This document shows, in pieces, positions 48,191 to 56,855 of a stretch of DNA of 64,000 bases. Each line of letters begins with the position of its first letter. Within the stretch, counting starts at the first letter, position 1. The stretch comes from Microvirga sp. (GTDB lineage Bacteria > Pseudomonadota > Alphaproteobacteria > Rhizobiales > Beijerinckiaceae): positions 20,001 to 84,000 of the forward strand of contig JAKOMT010000004.1 in the NCBI GenBank assembly GCA_022241475.1, read 5' to 3'. The position numbers were made by a program, and so were the translations under genes. The notes under the pieces are model-generated. The model did not search any database. It was given only the letters and a program-made list of their open reading frames with translations, and was not told the origin of the DNA.

Positions 48191-48254
48191 GTATGGATGA
48201 TCTCCCGACGAGCCATAGCAGAGTTCGCCGGCCGCCGGCAGCGAGGACGAGCGC

Positions 48255-48761
48255 ATGAATGACAGTCGAGCCCTGCGCGGGGAGCCGATGAGCCCCCTCC
48301 TTCGCCTTGCGGCCGCCGCCGGCCCGGTCGTCGCCGCGTGGGCGATCGCGGGCCTCGCAACTGCGCCGGGCACGGAATGGTACCGCGACCTGCCGCAACC
48401 CTCCTTCGCGCCGCCCGGATGGGTTTTCGCGCCCGTCTGGACGCTGCTCTACCTCGCCATGATCGCCGTGGCGTGGCGACTGCTCGGCCTGGAGCCCTCG
48501 CGCGAGCGCTCCCGCGCGTTGGCCCTGTTCTACGGCCAGCTCGTCCTCAACGCCTTATGGAGCGTGGCGTTCTTCACCTTCCAGAGCCCTGTGGCGGGGC
48601 TCGTCGTGCTCGCGGCGCTGACCGCCTGCGTGCTCGCCGCGATCCGCGTCTTCGCGCCTCTCGACCGCACGTCGTCTCTGCTGTTCACGCCGTACGCCGC
48701 CTGGGTCGTCTTCGCGAGCGCGCTCAATCTGGGGATCGTCGTTCTCGCCGCGTCCGGTTGA
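48255..48761 (+). CDS. tspO: TspO/MBR family protein
   Basis: A 168-residue membrane protein with five hydrophobic helices. EWYRDLPQPSFAPPGWVFAPVWTLLYL (about 41-67) is the diagnostic TspO loop and helix, and FYGQLVLNALWSVAFF is also conserved. TspO binds porphyrins and, in alphaproteobacteria, tunes tetrapyrrole-related gene expression. An internal ATG at 48288 is an alternative start, 11 residues shorter, with GGGGAG close by. Single gene diverging from the trans-sulfuration enzyme. Confidence 0.9.
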   Translation: MNDSRALRGEPMSPLLRLAAAAGPVVAAWAIAGLATAPGTEWYRDLPQPSFAPPGWVFAPVWTLLYLAMIAVAWRLLGLEPSRERSRALALFYGQLVLNALWSVAFFTFQSPVAGLVVLAALTACVLAAIRVFAPLDRTSSLLFTPYAAWVVFASALNLGIVVLAASG

Positions 48762-48770
48762 GGCTTGGCG

Positions 48771-49100
48771 TCAGGTCGCCGGCCGCACGCCCGCACGGGC
48801 CCGCTCGAAGCCGATCTTGGCGTCGCGACCGAAACGGGTCAGGCGGTCGCCGTAATCGTGGACGCAGTTGACGACGCCCAGAACCTCCACGTCGCCGCCG
48901 TGGTTGATCAGCGTGCCCGCCACCGCGCCGCGGATCACCGCGGCGCCGCCCTCCTGCACGATCAGGTCGCCCATGACGACGCCCTCGAGATCGAGGCGCG
49001 AGCCGGCCGGAACGGTCACCGCTCCCTTCACGCGCCCGCGCATGAGCAGGTCGCATTCGAGGGTGAGCGGACCTTCGAGATGGCCGGTCAATTCGTCCAT
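48771..49100 (-). CDS. Small bactofilin-like beta-repeat protein
   Basis: A 109-residue acidic-to-neutral protein without signal peptide. Residues 5-78 are a run of short hydrophobic strands separated by glycine and turns (GHLEGPLTLECDLLMRGRV, GSRLDLEGVVMGDLIV, GGAAVIRGAVAGTLIN, GGDVEVLGVV). That pattern predicts a right-handed beta-helix, like the bactofilin core. It lacks the long flanking tails of typical bactofilins. The ATG has GAGAGGAG upstream. It converges on tspO with a nine-base gap. Confidence 0.65.
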   Translation of the reverse strand: MDELTGHLEGPLTLECDLLMRGRVKGAVTVPAGSRLDLEGVVMGDLIVQEGGAAVIRGAVAGTLINHGGDVEVLGVVNCVHDYGDRLTRFGRDAKIGFERARAGVRPAT

Positions 49101-49587
49101 GGGACTCCTCTCGGATCATCGGGCTGCCGCGGATCGATCCACCATAGAGTAACGCGGCGGGGCGATGGCGGCATCGCCGCCAAACCGCCACATGCGCTGG
49201 GGCAATTCGCCCAATCCGACGGACGGCGCGGCCGGGTGCGCGTATTCACGCCGTTTCGCGCCCCTGGGGCGCGCCGGCCGAGGATATAGGGGTCCCGATC
49301 GGCGTTCCGATCGTCGGATGTCGCCGCGCCGGGAGGCGGCGCGCTTTCCCGCAGGCCGCCCATTCGTCCGCGCACGGCGGTTCCGGCGGCGCGCTCCGCA
49401 GCGCGCAGGCGCGGCGGATTTCAGGCGAATTGCGAAGCGCAACCGTACTGACAAAACTTTAGAATTGTCACCAACTGGCGGCCTTGCCGCATTGCCCATC
49501 GGACGTTCATTGTTTAAGCAGCCGTCAACGCATTAAAATTATAGCCGCTACTGCCCGCGCCGAGCGCGCGTCAACGGGAGAAGTCGG
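49101..49587. promoter_or_regulatory. 487-bp gene-free region with sdh control signals
   Basis: No convincing gene is seen here. Reading frames exist but lack ribosome sites and composition support. The right part holds a spaced inverted repeat TGACAA-N10-TTGTCA (49449-49470) and a near-CtrA box TTAA-N7-TCAA (49514-49528), followed by an AT-rich stretch to 49545. It presumably carries the sdhCDAB promoter. Confidence 0.5.
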
Positions 49588-49995
49588 ATGGCGCAAGCCG
49601 AACTTCGCAAAGGACAGCCGCAGCGTCCGCTGTCGCCTCACCTCCAGATCTACCGCTGGACGTGGACGATGGCGATGTCCGTCGTCCACCGCATCACCGG
49701 CGTGGCGCTCTATCTGGGTACGGCCATCCTCGCCGTCTGGCTCGTCGCGATGGCCTCGGGGCCGGACGCCTACGCCTCGGCGCAATGGTTGCTCGGTTCC
49801 TGGTTCGGGATCGCGATCCTGTTCGGCTACACGTGGGCGCTCACCCACCACATGCTCGGCGGCCTGCGCCATTTCATCTGGGATTTCGGGAAGGGCTTCG
49901 GCGACGAGCATCGCTTCCTGCTCGCCAAGGCCACGCTCGCCGGTTCGGTGGCGCTGACCATCCTGATCTGGGTCGTCGCGTTCGCGGCGCGCTGA
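49588..49995 (+). CDS. sdhC: Succinate dehydrogenase cytochrome b556 subunit
   Basis: A 135-residue membrane anchor with three hydrophobic helices. RPLSPHLQIYRWTWTMAMSVVHRITGVAL (about 13-41) is the SdhC signature, with the quinone-site Ser/Arg. The heme-ligand histidine lies in THHMLGGLRHFIWD. First gene of sdhCDAB, which couples succinate oxidation to ubiquinone reduction. A GGGAGAAG site precedes the ATG. Confidence 0.95.
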   Translation: MAQAELRKGQPQRPLSPHLQIYRWTWTMAMSVVHRITGVALYLGTAILAVWLVAMASGPDAYASAQWLLGSWFGIAILFGYTWALTHHMLGGLRHFIWDFGKGFGDEHRFLLAKATLAGSVALTILIWVVAFAAR

Positions 49996-50005
49996 GGAGG
50001 CAAAC

Positions 50006-50419
50006 ATGGCGGAACATCGTTTCGACACCGGCCGGTCCGTCCGCACGCCGATGGCGCGCGTCAAGGGCCTCGGCGCGTCCGGCGGCGGCACCGGGCATTT
50101 CTGGGAGCAGCGGGTCTCGGCGCTCGCCAACGCCCTGCTCGTCACGCCCGTCGTGATCATCGTCGCCATGGTCGCCGGCCGGCCCCATGACGAGGCGATC
50201 GCCATCGTGTCGCATCCGGTCGCGGCGATCCTTCTGTCGCTGTTCGTCGTATCCGTCGCATATCACATGCGTCTGGGCATGCAGATCGTCATCGAGGACT
50301 ACGTGCACGGGAAGGGCGCCAAGTTCGCGTCTCTCATCGCCAACACGTTCTTTGCGATACTCGTCGGGGCGGCGAGCCTCTTCGCGATCCTCAAGATCGG
50401 CTTCAGCCCCCTGTTCTGA
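50006..50419 (+). CDS. sdhD: Succinate dehydrogenase hydrophobic anchor subunit
   Basis: A 137-residue protein with three membrane helices. [28 protein letters not shown] (about 18-45) is the alphaproteobacterial SdhD opening. The heme/quinone histidine is in [18 protein letters not shown]. It follows sdhC by 10 bases and precedes sdhA by 14. Confidence 0.94.
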   Translation: MAEHRFDTGRSVRTPMARVKGLGASGGGTGHFWEQRVSALANALLVTPVVIIVAMVAGRPHDEAIAIVSHPVAAILLSLFVVSVAYHMRLGMQIVIEDYVHGKGAKFASLIANTFFAILVGAASLFAILKIGFSPLF

Positions 50420-50433
50420 GGGAGAGACCCCAA

Positions 50434-52248
50434 ATGGCTGCCAATGGAACGACCGGCGCTCCGGCGTACGAAATCACGGACCACACCTTCGACGTGGTGG
50501 TCGTCGGCGCCGGCGGCGCGGGCCTTCGCGCGACGGTGGGATGCTCGCAGGCCGGGCTTCGCACCGCCTGTATCTCGAAGGTCTTCCCGACCCGCTCCCA
50601 TACGGTCGCGGCGCAGGGCGGCATCTCCGCCTCGCTCGGCAACATGGGCCAGGACGACTGGCGCTGGCACATGTACGACACCGTCAAGGGCGCCGACTGG
50701 CTCGGCGACCAGGACGCGATCGAATATCTCGTGCGCGAGGCGCCCGCCGCCGTCTACGAGCTCGAGCATTGGGGCGTGCCCTTTTCGCGCACCGAAGAGG
50801 GCAAGATCTACCAGCGTCCCTTCGGCGGCATGACGACCCATTACGGGCAGGGGACGGCCCAGCGCACCTGCGCCGCCGCCGACCGCACGGGCCACGCCAT
50901 CCTGCACACGCTCTACGGCGCAGCGCTCAAGCACAACACCGAGTTTTTCATCGAATATTTCGCGATCGACCTGATCATGGACGACGAGGGCCGCTGCCGC
51001 GGCATCGTCGCCCTCGACATGACGACGGGGACGATCCACCGCTTCCGCGCCAAGACGACGATCCTCGCCACCGGCGGCTACGGGCGCGCTTATTTCTCGG
51101 CGACCTCCGCCCATACCTGCACCGGCGACGGCAACGCCATGGTGCTGCGCGCCGGCCTGCCCCTGCAGGACATGGAGTTCGTGCAGTTCCACCCGACCGG
51201 CATCTACGGCGCGGGCTGCCTCATCACCGAGGGCGCGCGCGGCGAGGGCGGATACCTCACCAATTCCGAGGGCGAGCGCTTCATGGAGCGCTACGCGCCG
51301 TCGGCCAAGGACCTCGCCTCGCGCGACGTCGTCTCGCGCTCCATGACCATGGAGATCCGCGCGGGCCGCGGCGTCGGCAGGAACAAGGACCACATCTACC
51401 TGCACCTCGACCATCTCGACCCGAAGATCCTGCACGAGCGCCTGCCCGGCATCTCCGAAAGCGCCAAGATCTTCGCCGGCGTGGACGTCACCAAGGAGCC
51501 GATCCCGGTTCTGCCGACGGTCCACTACAACATGGGCGGCATTCCGACGAACTTCCACGGCGAGGTTCTGACGCTCAAGGACGGCAACCCCGATCACGTG
51601 GTGCCCGGCTTGATGGCCATCGGCGAGGCCGCCTGCGTCTCCGTCCATGGAGCCAACCGCCTCGGCTCGAACTCGCTGATCGACCTCGTGGTGTTCGGCC
51701 GCGCCGCCGGCCTGCGTTGCGCCGAGATCGTCACGCCCGGCGAGAAGCAGCCCGAGCTTCCGGCGAATTCGGCCGATCTCTCGCTCTCCCGCCTCGACCG
51801 ATTCCGCAACGCGAACGGCGGCACGTCGACGGCGGAGCTTCGCCTCCAGATGCAGCGCACCATGCAGAACAACTGCGCGGTGTTCCGCACCGGCGAGGTG
51901 CTCGAAGAAGGCCGCAAGCTCATCAACGACGTCTGGGGCGCGGCCGAGGACGTGCGCGTCACCGACCGCTCGCTGATCTGGAACACCGATCTCATCGAGA
52001 CGCTCGAATTCGACAACCTGATCGAACAGGCGGTCGTCACCATGGAATCGGCCGCCAACCGCACGGAATCGCGCGGCGCCCACGCCCGCGAGGACTTCCC
52101 CGATCGTGACGACAAGGAGTGGATGAAGCACACCCTGTGCTGGGCCGACACCGACCGCAAGACGGTCGCCATCGACTACCGCCCCGTCCACGCCTACACG
52201 CTCTCGAACGAGATCGAGTACATCGCGCCCAAGGCGCGCGTGTACTGA
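50434..52248 (+). CDS. sdhA: Succinate dehydrogenase flavoprotein subunit
   Basis: A 604-residue flavoprotein. The FAD fold is [16 protein letters not shown] (about 21-36). The covalent-FAD histidine is His56 in [11 protein letters not shown]. Substrate residues are visible in [22 protein letters not shown] and the loop [22 protein letters not shown]. The C-terminal [10 protein letters not shown] is the standard end. Complete and of normal length. Confidence 0.97.
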   Translation: MAANGTTGAPAYEITDHTFDVVVVGAGGAGLRATVGCSQAGLRTACISKVFPTRSHTVAAQGGISASLGNMGQDDWRWHMYDTVKGADWLGDQDAIEYLVREAPAAVYELEHWGVPFSRTEEGKIYQRPFGGMTTHYGQGTAQRTCAAADRTGHAILHTLYGAALKHNTEFFIEYFAIDLIMDDEGRCRGIVALDMTTGTIHRFRAKTTILATGGYGRAYFSATSAHTCTGDGNAMVLRAGLPLQDMEFVQFHPTGIYGAGCLITEGARGEGGYLTNSEGERFMERYAPSAKDLASRDVVSRSMTMEIRAGRGVGRNKDHIYLHLDHLDPKILHERLPGISESAKIFAGVDVTKEPIPVLPTVHYNMGGIPTNFHGEVLTLKDGNPDHVVPGLMAIGEAACVSVHGANRLGSNSLIDLVVFGRAAGLRCAEIVTPGEKQPELPANSADLSLSRLDRFRNANGGTSTAELRLQMQRTMQNNCAVFRTGEVLEEGRKLINDVWGAAEDVRVTDRSLIWNTDLIETLEFDNLIEQAVVTMESAANRTESRGAHAREDFPDRDDKEWMKHTLCWADTDRKTVAIDYRPVHAYTLSNEIEYIAPKARVY

Positions 52249-52266
52249 GGATCGGAAACCAGGATC

Positions 52267-53049
52267 ATGGCTCAATTCTCCCTTCCGAAGAACTCGCAAT
52301 ACGTCGAGGGCAAGGCCTGGCCGAAGCCCGAGGGCGCCAATAACGTCACCGAGTTCCGGATCTATCGCTGGAACCCCGATGACGGCGCCAAGCCGCGGAT
52401 CGACACCTACTACGTCGATCGCGACGATTGCGGACCGATGGTTCTCGACGCGCTGCTGTGGATCAAGAACAACGTCGATTCGACGCTGACCTTCCGCCGC
52501 TCCTGCCGCGAGGGCATCTGCGGCTCGTGTTCGATGAACATCGACGGCCAGAACACGATCGCCTGCACCAAGGGGATCGAGGAATGTTCTTCGGGCGCGG
52601 TGAAGATCTATCCGCTGCCGCACATGCCGGTGCTGAAGGATCTCGTGCCCGACCTGACGAGCTTCTTCGCCCAGCACGCCTCGGTCGAGCCGTGGCTGCA
52701 GACGGAATCGCCCAAGCCCGAGAAGGAATGGGGCCAGTCCCCCGAGGACCGGGTCAAGCTCGACGGATTGTACGAGTGCATCCTCTGCGCCTGCTGCACC
52801 ACGGCCTGTCCCTCCTATTGGTGGAACGGCGACCGCTTTCTCGGCCCCGCCGCGCTGCTGCACGCCTATCGCTGGCTGGCCGACACGCGGGACGAGAACA
52901 CGGGCGAGCGACTCGACCACCTCGAGGACCCGTTCCGGCTGTATCGCTGCCACACCATCATGAACTGCACCAACGCCTGCCCCAAGGGGCTCAACCCGGC
53001 CAAGGCCATCGCCGAGATCAAGGCGATGATGGTCGCGCGCCACGTCTGA
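52267..53049 (+). CDS. sdhB: Succinate dehydrogenase iron-sulfur subunit
   Basis: A 260-residue protein with three Fe-S clusters. The [2Fe-2S] ligands are in [13 protein letters not shown]. The [4Fe-4S] ligands are in [17 protein letters not shown], and the [3Fe-4S] ligands in [17 protein letters not shown]. It ends the sdhCDAB operon. All ligands are present. Confidence 0.97.
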   Translation: MAQFSLPKNSQYVEGKAWPKPEGANNVTEFRIYRWNPDDGAKPRIDTYYVDRDDCGPMVLDALLWIKNNVDSTLTFRRSCREGICGSCSMNIDGQNTIACTKGIEECSSGAVKIYPLPHMPVLKDLVPDLTSFFAQHASVEPWLQTESPKPEKEWGQSPEDRVKLDGLYECILCACCTTACPSYWWNGDRFLGPAALLHAYRWLADTRDENTGERLDHLEDPFRLYRCHTIMNCTNACPKGLNPAKAIAEIKAMMVARHV

Positions 53050-53126
53050 GCCCGGCTGCGGCCGGTCTTGCCATCAAGTGAAAGACGCGTCATTTCTTGA
53101 ATGTCGCGCAACCGGGATTTGAAAGC

Positions 53127-53756
53127 ATGATCGACCGCACCGTGATCGCCCGCTCTCCGTCGGATGACGGCGCGCTTCGCCGGACGGCCTGGCGCGCCGG
53201 CGCCGCGCTCGCCCTCGCGGGCGCGCTCGTCGGCTGCCAGTCGGCGCGGATGGGCCAGCCTCCCATCGCGCCTCGGGCCGAAGTCGTCCAGCCGCTCTCG
53301 CCGGGCCTCGCCGCGCCGGCTGGGGTCGTGATGGCCGAACCGTTGGCGCCGCCGGCCGGATCGAGCGATCTCGGCGACCTGCCGCGCATGAGCGCCGGCG
53401 TCGTCGATCTCCCCGGGACGAGCGGCCAGCGCCAGGCGGCCCTGTCGCAGCCCTCGCCCGCGCCGGCGCGCGCCGTGTCCCGCACCAATATCGTCGGCAC
53501 CTGGCGCGCCAGCGAGCCCGGCGGCGGCTCCTGCAGCGTGACCTTGTCCAGCACGCCCGTGCTCGATCTCTACCGCGCCTCGGCCTCCCAGTGCTCGAAC
53601 GCAGAGATGTCGCGGATCAATTCGTGGGATCTGCGCGGCGAGGAAGTCTATCTCTATCAGCAGGGCGGCGCGGTCGCCGCGCGGCTGCAGGCGCGTTCCG
53701 GCTCGATGCAGGGCGTGATCTCCCGCTCCGGCGCGCCCTTGTCGATGGCGCGCTGA
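53127..53756 (+). CDS. Omp19-like lipoprotein with AprI/Inh protease-inhibitor domain
   Basis: A 209-residue outer-membrane lipoprotein. A late lipobox (ALVGC, about Cys 37) follows a hydrophobic stretch. A long Pro/Ala-rich linker comes next, then a C-terminal beta-barrel domain beginning NIVGTWRASEPGGGSCSVTLSS, the pattern of the AprI/Inh metalloprotease inhibitor family. The paired cysteines CSV and CSN would form its disulfide. Brucella Omp19 has the same architecture and inhibits host proteases. A similar role here is only an inference. The ATG at 53127 is chosen over a TTG at 53097 to keep a compact signal peptide. Confidence 0.78.
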   Translation: MIDRTVIARSPSDDGALRRTAWRAGAALALAGALVGCQSARMGQPPIAPRAEVVQPLSPGLAAPAGVVMAEPLAPPAGSSDLGDLPRMSAGVVDLPGTSGQRQAALSQPSPAPARAVSRTNIVGTWRASEPGGGSCSVTLSSTPVLDLYRASASQCSNAEMSRINSWDLRGEEVYLYQQGGAVAARLQARSGSMQGVISRSGAPLSMAR

Positions 53757-53763
53757 GGCGCAC

Positions 53764-54180
53764 GTGTCGAGCGTCCGCCTCCTGTCGGACGAGGGGCTCT
53801 CGCCAGAGGCGAGGGCCGTCTTCGACGATATCCGGGCGACGCGCGGCGTCGACTACGTCAACAATTTCTGGCGATCCCTCGCCCATGATCCCGCGCTGCT
53901 CGCGCGGATCTGGGGGCAGGTGAAGGTCACGATGGGGCCGGGCGCGCTCGATCCGCTCATGAAGGAACTGATCTACGTCGCCGTGTCGATCGCGAACAAT
54001 TGCGAATACTGCGTCGCCTCGCACACGGCGGCGGCCCGGGCCAAAGGCATGAGCGAAGCGCAGCTGATGGAGCTGATCGCGGTCGTCGGGCTCGCCTCAC
54101 AAACGAACCGAATCGCCACGGGGCTGCGCGTTCCGGTCGACGGGCGGTTCGCGGAGCCGCCGCCACTCGACAAGGCCTGA
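53764..54180 (+). CDS. Carboxymuconolactone decarboxylase/AhpD-like protein
   Basis: A 138-residue all-helical protein with NNCEYCVASHTAAARAKG (about 79-96). Its CxxCxxxH motif marks the peroxidase-like AhpD branch of the CMD family. The cysteines probably handle thiol redox chemistry. Start is GTG at 53764, seven bases after the lipoprotein stop. No partner peroxiredoxin gene is adjacent. Confidence 0.85.
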   Translation: MSSVRLLSDEGLSPEARAVFDDIRATRGVDYVNNFWRSLAHDPALLARIWGQVKVTMGPGALDPLMKELIYVAVSIANNCEYCVASHTAAARAKGMSEAQLMELIAVVGLASQTNRIATGLRVPVDGRFAEPPPLDKA

Positions 54181-54197
54181 ACGCGCCGGTTGGGTCG

Positions 54198-54476
54198 TCA
54201 CGCCGCGCGAGGCGGGCATTCCGTCCAGGTCTGGAAAAAGTAGTAGCCGTTGACGCGGGCGAGCCGCATCGCGACCTCCGAGTCGAATCCGCGCTGCGAC
54301 CGCGCGCCGGGGTCGATCCGCCCTCCGAACTCCCAGGCGTCGCCGTCGATGAATCCGGGCACGGCGCGGTCCTCGGGGACGGCGCAGAAAAGATCGGGCT
54401 CCGCCTTACGTCTGAACAGGTTGAACGCGCGCGCGGCGTCGGCCGTCTGGCTGTGCGAATGTCCCTGTGCAAGCAT
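54198..54476 (-). CDS. Unknown 92-residue protein
   Basis: A small soluble protein with no motif I recognise. It has a His/Ser/Gln-rich start (QGHSHSQTADAARAFN), a central acidic stretch (VPEDRAVPGFIDGDAWEFGG), and an aromatic C-terminal part (VNGYYFFQTWTECP). The ATG at 54476 has GAGGA six bases upstream, which supports translation. The open frame continues upstream without support. It converges on the AhpD-like gene. Aromatic, single-cysteine, lacking signal peptide and membrane helix. Confidence 0.6.
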   Translation of the reverse strand: MLAQGHSHSQTADAARAFNLFRRKAEPDLFCAVPEDRAVPGFIDGDAWEFGGRIDPGARSQRGFDSEVAMRLARVNGYYFFQTWTECPPRAA

Positions 54477-54602
54477 GATTTCCTCCCCGACGAGATCCGA
54501 ACACGCGGGCGTCTTTCGCGCCGTCGCGTACCGAAGCGTGGTTAGCGCACGATCAAGGCGGTTGCATGACGGCGCGGGAGCGTTATCCCTCCCGGAACGA
54601 AG

Positions 54603-55433
54603 ATGATGGCCGACGGAGCGGCGTCTCGAATGGATCCATTCTGGTTCACGCTCGCGATGAAGATGCTGACGAGCGCGGTCATCGTGGTCGTGGCGTCCAT
54701 CGTCGTCGAGAGGCTCGGCCCCGTCATGGGCGCGCTCGTCGCCACGCTGCCGCTCTCGGCCGGACCGAATTACGTCTACCTCGCCATGGACCACGGCCCG
54801 GCCTTTCTAGCGGAGGCCGCGCGGATCGGATTGCAGGTGAACGTCGCGACCGCGGTCTTCGTCCTCGGCTACGGACTGACCGCTCTGCGCGCCAACGTCG
54901 TGGTCTCGCTCGCCGTCGGCTTTGCGGCCTGGGGCGCCGTCGTCGCCCTCGTGCGCCATCTCGACCCGCCGGCGGCGGTCACCTTCCTCGCGAACGTCGC
55001 GATCTATGCGGCATGCCACTTCGGCGTCCGCAGCCTTCTGACGCGACGCCGGGTTCCGGCGGTGGCGCGGCGGGCCTTCGATCTGCCGCTGCGCGCGGCG
55101 ACCGTGATGGCGCTCGTCGCGGCCGTCGTCATCTCGGGGCGCCTCGCGGGTCCGACGGCGGCCGGCGTCATCGCCACGGTGCCCCTCGTCCTGACGTCGC
55201 TCGCCGTCATCCTGCATCCGCGAATCGGCGGGCCGGCGACGGCGCAGGTGGCGCTCGGGAGCTATCCGGGCCTCCTCGGATTCGGGGTCGCGGTCGGAAT
55301 CGTCGGCGTCGCGGCGGTTCCCCTCGGATCGGCGGCCGCGCTCTCGATCGGCCTCGCCACGGCCGTGCTATGGAACCTCGTGCTCTTGCAGATCTCGCGC
55401 CGACGCGGCGCGGCTGCCCAAACAACCAGATAA
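54603..55433 (+). CDS. Integral membrane protein, unknown function
   Basis: A 276-residue protein with about eight hydrophobic segments. The pattern of an early helix (LTSAVIVVVASIVVERLGP) and a related one near the middle (AATVMALVAAVVISGRLAGP), each followed by a Gly-Pro turn and a conserved helix (GALVATLPLSAGP versus GVIATVPLVLTS), suggests two homologous halves, as in small transporters. I cannot name a substrate. ATG 54630 (MDPFWF) is an alternative start. The amidase gene starts 10 bases after the stop, so the two may be co-transcribed. Confidence 0.7.
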   Translation: MMADGAASRMDPFWFTLAMKMLTSAVIVVVASIVVERLGPVMGALVATLPLSAGPNYVYLAMDHGPAFLAEAARIGLQVNVATAVFVLGYGLTALRANVVVSLAVGFAAWGAVVALVRHLDPPAAVTFLANVAIYAACHFGVRSLLTRRRVPAVARRAFDLPLRAATVMALVAAVVISGRLAGPTAAGVIATVPLVLTSLAVILHPRIGGPATAQVALGSYPGLLGFGVAVGIVGVAAVPLGSAAALSIGLATAVLWNLVLLQISRRRGAAAQTTR

Positions 55434-55443
55434 GGTGCAGGAA

Positions 55444-56733
55444 ATGACGGACATCCGCGACGCTCTCGAAACCGTCCTCGCGCGTCTGGAGGCGCGGGCG
55501 GGAGACGAGACGGTCTTCACCCGGGTCTATGCGCAACAGGCCCGCGCCGCAGCCGACGCGGCCGACGCGCGCCGCGCCGCCGGCGTCACGCTCGGCCCGC
55601 TCGACGGCCGCATCGTCTCGATCAAGGATCTGTTCGACGTGCGGGGCGAGACGACCACGGCGGGCTCCGTCGTGCTCCAGGGTCGGCCTCCCGCCGAACG
55701 CGACGCCCCCATCGTCGCCCGGCTGCGCCGCGCGGGCGCGGTGATCGTGGGCAAGACCAACATGTCCGAATTCGCCTTCTCCGGCATCGGCATCAACCCG
55801 CATTACGGCACGCCGGGCTGCGCCGCCGATCCGACGCGCGTCCCCGGCGGCTCGTCCTCGGGCGCGGGCGTCGCGGTCGGCGAGGGCACGTCGGAAATCT
55901 CGATCGGAACCGACACCGGCGGCTCCATCCGCATTCCCGCCTCGCTCAACGGGGTCGTGGGCTACAAGCCGACGACCGGACGCGTGCCGACGACGGGGGC
56001 GTTCCCGCTCTCCTATGCGCTCGATTCGATCGGCCCGCTCGCGCACAGCGTCGCCGATTGCGTGGCGACGGACGCGGTGATGCGCGGCGTCGAGCCCGCT
56101 CCGGTCGCGCCGCTCCCGGTCGCGGGCCTTCGCATCGGCGCGCCGCGCGGGCGCATGTTCACGCAGACCGAGGACGTCGTGGCTCAAGGGTTCGAGGCGA
56201 GCCTGTCGCGGCTGTCCGCCGCCGGCGCCCGCGTGGTCGACGTCGACGTCGAAGACCTGCTCGAGGAGATGGGGCGGATCATGGGCGCCGCGCCGCTCGT
56301 CGCCATCGAGGCGGCCGCCGTCCACTCCGAGCGCTCCGAGGCCGATTTCGCCCGGATGGACCCGCTGGTCGTCGCCCGCATCCGCATGGGCGCGGATCTC
56401 AAGGCGGCGCAATACATTCGCCTCATGCGCGAGCGCGACGCGCTCATCGCCGCGATGGACGCGCGCATGGCGCCCTTCGACGCGCTGGCGCTGCCCTCGA
56501 CCGCGACCACCGCCGTGCCGCTGGCGCCGCTGCTCGCCGATTTCGACGCCTATATGAAGGCGAACGTGCTGATGCTGCGCAACACGACCTGGGGCAACCA
56601 GTTCGATCTGTGCGGCGTCTCCCTTCCCATGCCCGACATGGCGCGCCCGGCGGGCTTCATGTTGCTCGGTCGGCGCGGACGGGACGAGAGCCTGCTCGCC
56701 GTCGCGGCGGGCGTCGAGCCGCTCTTCGCCTGA
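55444..56733 (+). CDS. Amidase-signature family hydrolase
   Basis: A 429-residue amidase. The catalytic triad is readable: Lys in VSIKDLFDV (about 58-66), the cis-Ser in PGGSSSGAGVAV (about 135), and the nucleophile Ser in GTDTGGSIRIPAS (about 155-167). GKTNMSEFAFSG is another signature. Not GatA: it is shorter and no gatC/gatB are nearby. The substrate is unknown. ATG 55444 is preferred over GTG 55435 because AAGG lies eight bases before it. Confidence 0.9.
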   Translation: MTDIRDALETVLARLEARAGDETVFTRVYAQQARAAADAADARRAAGVTLGPLDGRIVSIKDLFDVRGETTTAGSVVLQGRPPAERDAPIVARLRRAGAVIVGKTNMSEFAFSGIGINPHYGTPGCAADPTRVPGGSSSGAGVAVGEGTSEISIGTDTGGSIRIPASLNGVVGYKPTTGRVPTTGAFPLSYALDSIGPLAHSVADCVATDAVMRGVEPAPVAPLPVAGLRIGAPRGRMFTQTEDVVAQGFEASLSRLSAAGARVVDVDVEDLLEEMGRIMGAAPLVAIEAAAVHSERSEADFARMDPLVVARIRMGADLKAAQYIRLMRERDALIAAMDARMAPFDALALPSTATTAVPLAPLLADFDAYMKANVLMLRNTTWGNQFDLCGVSLPMPDMARPAGFMLLGRRGRDESLLAVAAGVEPLFA

Positions 56734-56855
56734 CCCCGGCGGAGGGGCGCCGGCCCCTTCGCCACCTTCGCGCAAGCCTCGCCGCTTAAGGCTCGAACGA
56801 TGCCGCCGTCGCGTCCCTTTGTGGCGCGCGGCCCTTCAACGAGCCGGGGGCGAGG

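Noticed and set aside
48191..48254. SAM riboswitch or other leader before the trans-sulfuration gene
   Set aside because: The gap is only 64 bp and shows no conserved aptamer core.
49165..49536. Open frame of 123 codons before sdhC
   Set aside because: It has an Arg-rich random-like product, no ribosome-binding site and no family resemblance.
50299..53043. Minus-strand open frame of 914 codons opposite sdhDAB
   Set aside because: It is an antisense shadow of three genes with complete catalytic motifs.
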